From Psettodes erumei (taxonomy: Eukaryota > Chordata > Actinopteri > Pleuronectiformes > Psettodidae): DNA of 64,000 nt. The position numbers and the translations under genes are program-made. This document shows positions 37,101 through 47,302 of this stretch, piece by piece; within the stretch, counting starts at the first letter, position 1, and the number at the start of each line of letters is the position of its first letter. The notes beneath the pieces are model-generated. The model was given only the letters and a program-made list of their open reading frames with translations, did not search any database and was not told the DNA's origin. The stretch covers positions 4,464,001 to 4,528,000 of the forward strand of contig JAFBJZ010000781.1 in NCBI GenBank assembly GCA_016785225.1. The letters run 5' to 3'.

Positions 37101-38750
37101 AATGAGCTTATCTTTTTACCTTGAGATTTAGAAAACAGCAGTAATTACAGTGACATGTATATCAGTAATTAGGTCATAAATATCACAATATCATGAGCAC
37201 AAAACAAAATCTGAAAACAAAAATTTGAAAATTTCGTGGGAAAATCCATGCTCCTTGCAAATGTACAGAGCATGAAACATGGTACCTGCTACTGACGAAG
37301 TTACTACAAACAATTAACACTACACTCATACCCCAGCAATTCCTGAATAACCACATTGCCCATGAATCCTGTTCTCATAATACACCCTCTTTTTTTTTGC
37401 ACCTACCATCTATACGCCTTTTATTGCACAATCACGACTTTCAGCTTGTGGTTCAAACCAATACAGTTTTACTGCCTATCCCAAACAGAAACAGGACAAT
37501 AAAAGAAAGGTTAATTGGGTGTAAAACCATAATGCCTACTCAGGCAGAAGTCAAAATTGCTTTGGCTCAACTCTGTTCTGACTTGCCTTATAGTTAAAAT
37601 ATTTGAACTGGTTTCAGATGCAGTTGTCCAGGAATAACGTGTGCTTTTTGGTTTCAAACTGTTGTTAATGCAGCAGAATTCGGGAGGGGGGTTTCAGAGT
37701 AAATGGATGACACAGAAATAGAGCTAAACGCTGTCCTTGGTGGCCTAGGTGAACCCAGGTGTACTGAATAACCTGCCATGTCCCTGCACTTTGTCCTTTC
37801 CTGCCATAACATTGCATACAGTCAGGTTGAATGTACATTAAATGCTACCGAGATCATTGCTAATACTGGTGTCTCAAGACTTTCACGTTAACGCATGCCC
37901 TGTGAATACCACTATTATAGGCTGAATACATACGGGCCTGATGCCACCCATTACGCGAAGAGTAGGATTGCAAAACAAGTCATTATGGCAAGTTTTCTAG
38001 CTGCACATTTAGCAGGTTACCTTATTAACTACAAGTCGCATCTATTCACGTTAGCTTCATCGTGATGGACCATTGTGGGACATTAGCATGTACTGCTGAA
38101 CCCATCGTACGCGCACATGATGCCGATACATTAGGGAGAAAATGTGCGGTGTTCAAACTTTATTGCAAACCATCCTGTTAGTACTTAAGTTAGCCATTGA
38201 GGGCTGGGGGGTCCTGCGTAGCGGGACTGCTTATAATCTCGTTAGCACTACGATCACGTCCAACTACTTTCGTTTTCTTACCTCCACTGTTTGTCATTTC
38301 TAGTGTAACTTATAGATAGATTAACGTTAGTTAAACCATCTGCATCGACACAGGGCCGATCCACCCAACTATCAAGCAGCACACCAGCATTAGCTAACCA
38401 GCTATATTAGCTAGCGCAGGCTAGAATCGGGCAAATGTTTCAGATAAAAATGCGTTACTTTAACACCGACTCCACTCTTTCACACACGGCGGAGAAGTTT
38501 AGGGTTTGGTCACACTTTCTCGGACTACTCAAAAGCTTGACAACAATGAACAATTTAGTAGCTAAGTTACAACGTCGAACGCGGGTCCGAACTATCGGCT
38601 GTCATATGAAATAGCTACGATGCTAGCTAGTTTAGCTAGCAACCATTCCATGTCAGCCAGGGCTACGTAGCGACCTGCGCTAAATAGCGGCTAACGCTAG
38701 CTAGCAGGTAGTTGCTAGCGTAGGCATCCAATTATTTCCACATTACTTAC
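34148..38750 (-). other. Probable 5' intron of zbtb34
   Basis: It is bounded by the acceptor at 34148 and a perfect minus-strand donor (gtaagt, plus-strand ACTTAC at 38745-38750). A 98-codon minus-strand open frame at 36262-35966 has some coding-like composition but matches nothing I know and lacks clear splice sites. The rest is AT-rich with no gene visible. Confidence 0.5.
38350..38730. promoter_or_regulatory. Cluster of GCTAGC/GCTAAC palindromic motifs at zbtb34 promoter
   Basis: GCTAGC or its overlapping forms occur near 38409, 38622, 38635, 38696-38704 and 38713, with TTAGCTAACC and GGCTAACGC nearby. Such motifs are frequent near gene starts in percomorph fish, from general acquaintance with such sequences. 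The function is unknown. Confidence 0.4.
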
Positions 38751-38900
38751 AGTGTAAGAGCAAAGGCGTTCCGACATTACAGGCGCATAAAGGTCACTAG
38801 TCCAAGCCAAAGTTGAAGTCCACCAAACTCACCGTCTTGCAGATTAGCATAAAACGTTGTCCATTCCCCTCAGTAGTTCGCTAACACTACCGCCAGGCCT
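38751..38900 (-). other. zbtb34: Candidate noncoding first exon and promoter of zbtb34
   Basis: Two excellent minus-strand donors lie close together: gcaagacg|gtgagt (exon edge 38833) and cttacact|gtaagt (exon edge 38751). The coding exon needs an upstream leader, and this is the first place upstream with donor signals in gene-like, modestly CpG-containing DNA. The outer edge is approximate. The two donors suggest alternative splicing of the 5' UTR. Transcript data are needed to confirm. Confidence 0.42.
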
Positions 38901-39347
38901 CCCCCCCTCTCCAGTCCAGATGTGTCAGACAGTTGCTGCTGCAATTTTTGCATCAACAGGAAGTGTTCTTTTGGCTCTTTGCATTCATTCTATCAGTGTG
39001 TTTTGCAGCAGCCCCTCCCTTGCTTATGTCAGTGTTATGTACGGAGACATAATGTTCTGAATGTAAAAACATGATGGAGGGCATGCACGCGCAAAAAATG
39101 AATGTAAAGTAGCTTGCAGTCGAGTTCCAAATTGTTTGCAGCAGATAACGTGGCCACACTTTTTTCTCCTGACTACACCCATGTCATTGTAGAATACTTT
39201 TTCGACTTTCGCTTTACCACAGAAACATTTAGTTCGCTCATGTTGCTCTGTTCTATCAATATTTATAGTGACACTTTACTTTTGAGATTTAAATCTGAGA
39301 TCCATAAATCCATTCCCAATGTATACTCTCTCTCAGCAATGTCTCCT

Positions 39348-39393
<46 letters not shown>

Positions 39394-39397
39394 CACA

Positions 39398-39485
<88 letters not shown>

Positions 39486-40729
39486 AGGTTGTAAGGGGGC
39501 TTTTTGTCTTCTAAAAAGTTCAAACACTGGTAACACGTGCACTGTTTTAATGACAGACGTTGACTTATTCTTCTTCCACCAAACACTGGGCAACATTAAG
39601 TCACCAAGAGACGGGCAGAGCTGTGGCACTTCATCCCTTGAGTTTAGCTGAGTTGTGTCACAATAACAACTTCAAGTAATGAGACAGTTTGACAGCCACA
39701 TTTTACTTATCTCTAGCTCCTCAGCCGTTTGTTGTTACTTATAAAAGGTTTTTGGAATCAGATACAAGATCATTTTTCGTGAACTCGATCCATAAATCCA
39801 TTCAGTTCTATATAAATACCACAAAGGGGCGCCAGAGACTAAAGTTATGCTGAAACTTCAACTGTGCGCCCCTAATCCTCCCTTCCGTTATAGTTCAGCA
39901 CTCTCAAATGGTGGCTCAGCATTATGAGGTATGCTATTCCGCGATTGAGATGCCTATATACAGTAAATTAGGTTATAAATTATAAAAGTGAATATGAAAT
40001 TAATTTGTTCTCTTCTTTTCTTTTGCCACAACGAATACTTGCTTGAGTGGACATTGGTTGTCAGGTCTCAGTTATGTAGTATGCATAGTATGGTGGAAAC
40101 ACCGCATGATTTAATGTTCTCTTTCATAATAGCAATTGGGAAATATGTTCAGCTATTAATTCAATACAACCACACAAAAATGCAGTGCAAAAAATACTGT
40201 AACTATAACAATCAAGCAGGATCTTAAGAAAACAGGACTTAAATTTAGCTTGGTTTGGCCATTACCCATTGTGGAAAAGAGGTTTGTTTACTGTTGTAAT
40301 CTATTTTATGTATACTGTAGAGCTTTGAACATAATCACAAACACTGCGATTATAATTACTTATAAGCACTTTACACCTTGAGAAAATCTGGACTTGTTGG
40401 ATATTGTAGAATCATTTAATGACTTTAATAACTTTTACATCTGCAAATTGCAGATTAAATTGAACTGTGTATATTGTGACCCAGGCAGAAGTGATAACTC
40501 GTGGCTATATTTTTCCATTTTAATTTTATTTTCACTCATAGATTATAATAGGTGTAAAAGTGCATACATTGTTTTTTAATTATTTTTTTGTTGAAAACTT
40601 TTAGACTGTCTGTTTTTATTTTGGTATAAGGGACAAGGTAAACTCTTGTCTGCTGTCTTCTGTCAGGAGCACTTTATCTGCAATACTCGTAGAGGAGGGG
40701 AATGAATGTGAGCTGTGTGGGGGGTTTTT
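38901..40729. other. Upstream of zbtb34, with large CA tract
   Basis: Apart from the CA microsatellite at 39.35-39.48 kb there are only short open frames made by the repeat itself. Nothing else is recognised. Confidence 0.5.
39350..39483. repeat. CA/TG dinucleotide microsatellite, 134 bp
   Basis: A near-continuous CA tract interrupted once by tctcacactc at about 39391-39400. It lies roughly 500 bases upstream of the candidate zbtb34 first exon. Long CA tracts can adopt Z-DNA and are highly polymorphic. Confidence 0.99.
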
Positions 40730-40735
40730 TTTATT
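40730..40735 (-). terminator. Polyadenylation signal for the unrecognised minus-strand unit
   Basis: Plus-strand TTTATT is AATAAA on the minus strand, about 260 bases after the stop of the candidate terminal exon. The spacing is normal for a short 3' UTR. Confidence 0.3.
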
Positions 40736-40991
40736 GAGTGTGAGTGACAGGTCGGCAGCTCAGGTGAATATCTGACCTAATCTGTGTGCAGGTGGGTGAT
40801 CAGCATAGAGAAAGAAATCGCTTTGTCATTGCACGTGCTACTTGTTAAACAAGTCACTCCTCTATTCTCGACTGTGATTTTCTTCTCTTTTTTTTCCAGG
40901 AGATTGATGCATAACTGAAGGTGCAGCCAAGGTATGGTGATTAGAGATGGTTTTGTTGATCTGCAGGGATGATCATGGTATTGATAACATT

Positions 40992-41243
40992 TCAAACAAA
41001 CTCATAATCAAAGGGTTTCCTGTTGAAGTTGTAATCTTTTCTGAAATGGGGCTTTGTTAGCCCAGTGTCATTTGGTTGACCAGGAATTATTTGGCGGTAA
41101 GCTAATGGGGCTGGTTTTGAGTGGTGCAGCGCCAGGGATCGTATAGGGGCTCCAGGTGGTGTGGCCTGGGGCTCTGATGTGCTGCTCCTTTTTAATCCCA
41201 GATGACATTGCAAAATCTCCAAACCCCCTGCCCTTGTATAAGA
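40992..41243 (-). CDS. Unrecognised terminal exon candidate
   Basis: On the minus strand a strong acceptor (cttctcctatacag) precedes an open frame of 83 codons ending in TGA at 40992-40994. A minus-strand AATAAA lies about 260 bases further on (plus-strand TTTATT at 40730-40735). The frame is phase 0, which fits the donor phase of the exon candidate at 41843-41924. The C-terminal peptide is basic and aromatic (FRKDYNFNRKPFDYEFV). A second frame is also open for 57 codons and has better codon composition (KGRGFGDFAMSS), so the true frame is uncertain. I do not recognise the protein. It could also be a conserved noncoding element. Confidence 0.33.
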   Translation of the reverse strand, partial: SYTRAGGLEILQCHLGLKRSSTSEPQATPPGAPIRSLALHHSKPAPLAYRQIIPGQPNDTGLTKPHFRKDYNFNRKPFDYEFV

Positions 41244-41842
41244 CTGTATAGGAGAAGCACATGATTTGTTTAAAGAGAGCATATCATGTATCAAACTGAG
41301 GGAATAAGAAGCTCTAGTGTTTTATGTTAAGCCTGAGACCATTCGTAGGTTATGCTTAATATGGAAGACATGTATTAATTCTTTGTCTGAAAAGGAAAAT
41401 TGTGTGATTCAGGTAATATACTCTAATAAGTCTAATGATACTTCTATGTATTTTAATAATTCTTCTCTATCAGTTTCTTTATTTTGTTCCATCAGTTACA
41501 ATTATTCAAGAAACATTTTATGTGAGGTTGTTCTATGGAATATATAATGTTTGCAGTTTTATTACAATATTAAAAGCTATCAAGCAATTCTGCTACAGTC
41601 AACAAATACCACTGTAACCACAGTTTGTTTGTGAATATTGAATATGTAGCCCAGTTTTTAAGCTTAACATGAATAACACATTGTTTTCTATGTGTGCCAA
41701 GAGTCCCAGAATACCTTGGCTGTCAGTGCAGAGGAGAACAATGGTCTCCCAGTGCTCCTGTCCAGAAATAGTCTATAGCTCACTGATGGAGAACATATTT
41801 CCCAATAGCAGGTGTCTGGGTCAGTCAGTGCCTGATCCTCAC

Positions 41843-41924
41843 CATGACTGTAAATGAAAGGGCCAGCTCGTCCAGGTGCGGGAGCACCTCTTTGGCCCTC
41901 TCAGGTTTCTCCTTGATGGAGGAG
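41843..41924 (-). CDS. Unrecognised internal coding exon candidate
   Basis: On the minus strand a pyrimidine-rich stretch and AG precede an 82-base open segment that ends at a gtgagg donor. In frame it reads 27 codons with about three quarters ending in G or C, against AT-rich surroundings, which is a coding-like signature; the peptide includes EKPERAKEVLPHLDELALSF. It starts with one base of a split codon, so at least one earlier exon is required, and I found none with confidence. The plus strand is also open here (33 codons). I know no family for it. Confidence 0.35.
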
Positions 41925-44891
41925 CTTTTTGTGAAAGAATGAACAAGAGAAATATTGACATTTAACAATGTATATTACTATTAAAATGTACATACATCAT
42001 CCGCTTTAGGATATGTAATATTCTGCACAAGGATAATTGCTGTCTGGGGCTAATGACACAGACAGCTGTATAGAATGCTGAAAGCCATTTCTTAATATAA
42101 GTCTTGCTATTTTATTATCATCATGGTATTTACAACAGGTATGTGACAATTTTACTTTATGCTTTGTATTGGATAAACAATACAGAAAAAAACATGCATT
42201 AAAAATCCTTTTGGAAGTGCAAACACCATAAGCTTATGAAATATTTATAGACTACAGTGACCGTCATTTTGACATGTCTTCATTTCATTTTAAAAATCAG
42301 CTGGGCTCCAACCAAAGCCATTCAAGACAAAACCTCAAAAGCTAAGAGAGTTTTACCAGTAAGTACAATAATCACTTGCATTGCGGGGATAATGAGCTCT
42401 CAGATGTGTCATATATTTGCCTGAGAAATTAAGCCAATTTGTGGAAATGGTGGCCTGGGGTTGAGGGAATACAGAGTGGCTTGTAAAGATGAGTGATATC
42501 TGGCACAGCATGAAGAGAATGAGAGGTGTGCTGCCCGGTGCTTAGCTCAAATGAAAGCTCTGATTAGTGGAGCAAAGATCAAAATGACAGAGCGGTGGAG
42601 GCTTCAGCTGGGCCTTTGTTATTGATAAGTCTGTCATCTCTGCTGATATTGGAGCAGTAATGGCAGCTGATGATTAGGCCACTCCTGAGCTATTAACTAC
42701 ATTTCTTATCCTTTTACTGGGGCCCAAGAGAGCCTGTTTGAGAGACAAAGGCTTCCTTTATGAGGCTGGCTTCTTAAACGGCATCCACCTGACCTAAAAG
42801 GCACAACCGTTACGTCTTCCTGCCAGGCCAAAGAAGTCGGGGACGAGATACATGTCAGAGGTTGCAGTGTGCTGCTGTTTGAAATGAAGGGGTTCTGAGT
42901 GAGTAAGCTGCTGAAAGATGGCTGCAGCAAAATTACAGAAAATTGGCTGTTTTGTCAACATTTCATCAGAAGATTTACAGAAAGCTGACCCCGACCCTTT
43001 CTCTCCCCCTCTTTCACAAGGCTAAGGAGATTGAGTGGGTCGGAACTGACTAACAAACAAATCTCTTCTTTATTTCTTTTCTCGCTTTCTCTTTCTCTCT
43101 CTAGAAGTGATATTCAATATGATCTCTTTTTAATGATCCTAAGTGGTTGAAATTACATATCCTCAACACATATTGTTGAGGTTGTTTTAGTCAGATTCCA
43201 GGGCAAACTAAGGGCATAAAAAGTTATGATCAAAACATTTAAATTCTCCAATGTAAAGGATAATATGCCATTCATTCAATATTATTATACCAAAGTACAC
43301 GCAGTTCCAGTACATTCATTTTAATATTTACCTCATTATACATAATTGCACAATATGACAGCATCAGATAATTATCATATGTGAATGAGGAAAGATAAGA
43401 AGGGTAGTAGATGTAAGTCAGTATGCACATGTCCACAACATCAGTGATTGTTAACCAGGGTACTTGTAATCCAGATGGTACAGATGTCGGTGCAAGGAAG
43501 TAAAACACAGACTTAAATAATAGACATTGTAATTTGAATTTTAAAAAATATATCTACAGAACGAATAGGCCATAACACTTAAATAGTACATGTTGGGAGT
43601 GAGATTGCAGATGCAGTTCAGTTGTATGAAAACATTATTACAATTTAAAGTTTTACCATTCAAAATGAATGAAACGTGTGTGGAACAGGTAACAGATGGT
43701 GTTAATGAAGGTGTCGGCTACTTGAGTACCTTTGATAGGATAATAGGAGTATATGTCAGACTGAAGTGGTTCGTGTCAACTGCACCAGATTGCAAACAAG
43801 CTTGTTTTGGGTGCAGCAGCTACATCTTCAGCCCCATGCTTTGTCTCTGACCTCAACTCAGTCCGCTCTGTGTCTTTGGTATTCCCCTACAAAGGCCAAC
43901 AGGAATCCTAGGCTTGTTGATTTAGCCCCCAGTGACTGGAGGCAAAGCATCTTTCATTAACGTCTAAAACCTCAGGAATGAGATACTGGCCTCATGATAA
44001 GATCTGGTAATGCAGTAACATGGAATTATGGAAGAAGAAAATTGCCATTTTGTATATAAGCACCTGTGATCTCCCATGAAAGCCCCCTGTTCCCCGGGTT
44101 GGGTCAGTCCCAGGAGACGAGAGGGTCCTGGAACCCAATCCATCCCGCAGAGGAGAGATTTTCAGGCTGAAGGCTTGGAGCAATAGAAGGTGCTGCTGCC
44201 TGGGGAAGGTCAGCTTAGAGTGCCGAGACAGTGATCCTGTGTGCCTGCCGGAGAAAATCATGTCCTCTCCACCAGAGAAATGCTCCCCTGTCTGTGGTTC
44301 TGCTTGTGGTCAGCAACTGCTTTAAGGTCAAAACAAAGTATTTATGAGACACTCCAGAGGCATTGTCGCAGTAATTTGTCACTTCACCAGTAAGCACGGA
44401 CAAATCAGAGAGCTGCTGTGAGAATATGGGAGTTTTTGTTTCCTCCGTTGCTCGTAGAAGGGTATGTCAGCCTTGCCACTTTTAGAAAGGTGTTTCTTTA
44501 TCTGAGCCTCTTTGGAGAGAACATGTCAGAAACAATAGAGTTATGTGGCATTTTGACATTTTGAAGAAGTTGGATACCCTTTTACTCATGCGCTGGGGTC
44601 AAATTCAGAGTCCTCCAGAGAGCCTGGAAAAAATGCAGGTGTTCTGCTTGCAGCAATCAGCCTGCGGAGAAAAAAAAACTCCTGCTATTCACGGGCCTCC
44701 TTCATCTTGCAGTCTGTACTCAGGCAAAACTGTTCGCGTGTCTTGTTGTTCATTTACACGTTAGGCTTATATGATTTGCCAGACTTTCCATATATGTAAC
44801 CACAATGGGCAGATGCCTTTACAAAGAAAGAAGTTAAAATGGCTTGTAATGAGAGCTCAGGGTAAAACAGATCAACTGGAAAGAAGAGGCT

Positions 44892-44957
44892 GGAAGGAAG
44901 GAAGGAAGGAAGGAAGGAAGGAAGGAAGGAAGGAAGGAAGGAAAGAAGGAGGGAAGG
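44892..44957. repeat. GGAA tetranucleotide repeat
   Basis: About thirteen GGAA units with a degenerate tail. GGAA repeats are clustered ETS-factor cores. Confidence 0.98.
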
Positions 44958-45909
44958 AGGAAGAGAAAAGTCTTATTGTGGCAGAACTGATGTGTTTTTG
45001 TCTCCTCTGGATAGTTTCTTCATCACCTCTTTAAATTTTAAAGCATTTGGCACGCAGCCTGTGGCAGGTTCTCTTGAGGAAGCAGCAAAGCAATGAGGGT
45101 CAATGGTGCCATAAATCTTAGATTGTCCACTTTGGAATCCGACATGGACACTTGAGATATGATATTTCGTAGAATGCTCATGTCAGTGTGACTTGAATGT
45201 CCAAGTCAAATGTATTTTATATAAGGGAACAGTTGGTGGATGCTAACAAGTAAGCTGTTCACCCGCTGGGGACCTGGAGTGCTGAGGGGTCTTTATCTTG
45301 CGTTTTCCTGTGATGCAAAACTGATAATATACGTGGAACGGCACATAAGTCCTGCCTTTGGATTTTGGAGGGCCTGAGGGGGAAAAGAGCTGGCAGCCAT
45401 GTTTTTGCACCTCATTCCAGAGCAATGCAATAAGTGTCATAACTTTGGCTTTAACATAAGAATGGAACTCACTCAAAGACGAGCCTTGGCCCTTCATCCT
45501 CTGTCCTCCCTTTACTCTCGAACAGAGCTTTACATTTAAGTACTGTATGCCCTCATATTGAATACATATTGTCTGCCCTTGCAGCATTCTATTTTTTGAC
45601 TAAAACATGGCAGGGGTCTAGTTCTATATAATCGAGAAATGCTTGCTATGTAACGCAATGCTTCCAAGGACAAACCTGCTTGGATTTTCTTTCCACAGCA
45701 TGTGCAGTGCTTTTATTTATCATTTATCATATAAGGAGCCTCCCTCATTTGGCTTGTATTTTATGACAGCTACAACAAATAACTGCATTTTATGGTTTCG
45801 AACGTACAAGAACATTCAGCCCAACTATAATTGTTGAAACAGTAAAACAATATTATATATATGATATTATTATTATATATTTGTACCTGAGCCTAAAACT
45901 CAATTTCAG

Positions 45910-45927
45910 TTAGGGTTAGGGTTAGGG
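45910..45927. repeat. Short interstitial telomere-like repeat
   Basis: Three perfect TTAGGG units, seven bases before a TG repeat. Confidence 0.95.
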
Positions 45928-45931
45928 ATAG

Positions 45932-45933
<2 letters not shown>

Positions 45934-45966
<33 letters not shown>

Positions 45967-45976
45967 GGGGGGGGGG
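45934..45976. repeat. TG repeat followed by a G tract
   Basis: About fifteen TG units followed by thirteen Gs, next to the telomere-like repeat. Confidence 0.97.
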
Positions 45977-47273
45977 CTACAGCGTATATAATGTAAATAG
46001 TTTCTGGCAAACAGAGAGGGATATAAGTTCAAGACAATATTTGGAGGCTAGCAGACTGACAGTAATTCAATTAGACAGGAATCCTCACCCGTTCTGTGGG
46101 TCAAAGTTATCCATGTTAATCAGTAGAGACCGGAGACATATAAGCTGCTGGTTTCCTGCTGGGGCTACACTGTCTGACTGAGCTCTGTTACCAGTGCATT
46201 TTATATTAAAACTTGCATTATTATAAACCTACCATTAAAAATGAATGACGAAGAAATTGTTAGTTAAACCAAAATCATTTTACATGATACTGAATGAGTG
46301 ACTGGGCTGTAATATTAATATTATCAGTGACTGAATTAAAAATAGTTACAATAGAGTGAATGATAAATTATCAACTAAAGGCCTCTTTTTCCATCTCAAT
46401 ACCCCTATAGAGAAAGTGAATCTAATTATAAATATAAGTAAGTGAGTATACAATTGAATAAGTGTGAATACAAAAGTTGATGGTTTTCAAATTTGTGTTC
46501 TGAACAGTCCAGTTTGTTACCAGACTGAGCTGTGACCCTGAGACTGCCATTTTCAAAATGCGGCTGTCGTCTGGACGCTTTGCATCCTGGGAGATGTCTG
46601 CAGAATGTAATTACTTCAACCGGGATGCTGTCAGCTTGACTCGAAGCAAATGATCTATTGGCTGAAAAAAAAAAAAGAGGTACAAAAATGATTAAAAATT
46701 ATTAACGCAGTTTGGAAGTGGGGGCATATCGGTAATTTCATATGCATGTTGACAAAATAATTGATTGGAGTAACTGAGCAGGATGATCCGAGTTACTCCA
46801 ACTAGTTCTGCCTGTCTGCCTGCAGCCGCCCAACTCAAAGAACAGGTGGACTCTGTTGAAATCGTACTAGCGTACACAAACACGCAGAGAGAGGACAAGA
46901 GCCAGAGCTGTCATCCTAACTTTCAGATGAAGTGGGGATTAGCATGGAGGTGAAAGTATGCTGAGGACCATGGTGACAGCAGATGAAGGGAGATAGTGCA
47001 AATTCTTGTGGAATTCTCAAGCATTCATAGGCAGAATTGAGGGGGTGGGTTGCTACGAGAGTGCTGGTGTGCTCTCAGAAGTATTTTTGTTAATGTAAAT
47101 TTCATCACAAAACGTCTATAGTAATGATTGAGTGACTTTCATTGCAGAGAAAATTGCATTTCTGAAAAGATCTGAAAGGTTAAATATGCTTTTCAGATGA
47201 CAAAGTCCTCCAGGGAGCATAACGGATTGCTGACCATCTCTTTCTGTTTTGAACTATTATAAAATTATGTATC

Positions 47274-47302
47274 GTGTGTGTGTGTGTGTGTCTGTGTGTG
47301 TG
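47274..47302. repeat. Short TG repeat
   Basis: TG units with one C interruption. Confidence 0.9.

Noticed and set aside
39114..39651. Open frames on both strands around 39.1-39.6 kb
   Set aside because: They are generated by the CA repeat (Thr-His or Cys-Val runs).
40900..40931. Plus-strand segment between a strong acceptor and gtatgg donor
   Set aside because: All three frames contain stops within 32 bases; it could only be noncoding, and it lies downstream of the stronger minus-strand candidate.
43990..44261. Possible upstream exon (44199-44064, minus) for the unrecognised gene
   Set aside because: An acceptor (ccccag) and a weak donor (gtgctt) exist, but the only open frame ends in a phase that does not join to the exon at 41924.
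46510..46680. Block ending in an A12 run, possible SINE
   Set aside because: No recognisable tRNA- or 5S-like head and no second copy in the window.
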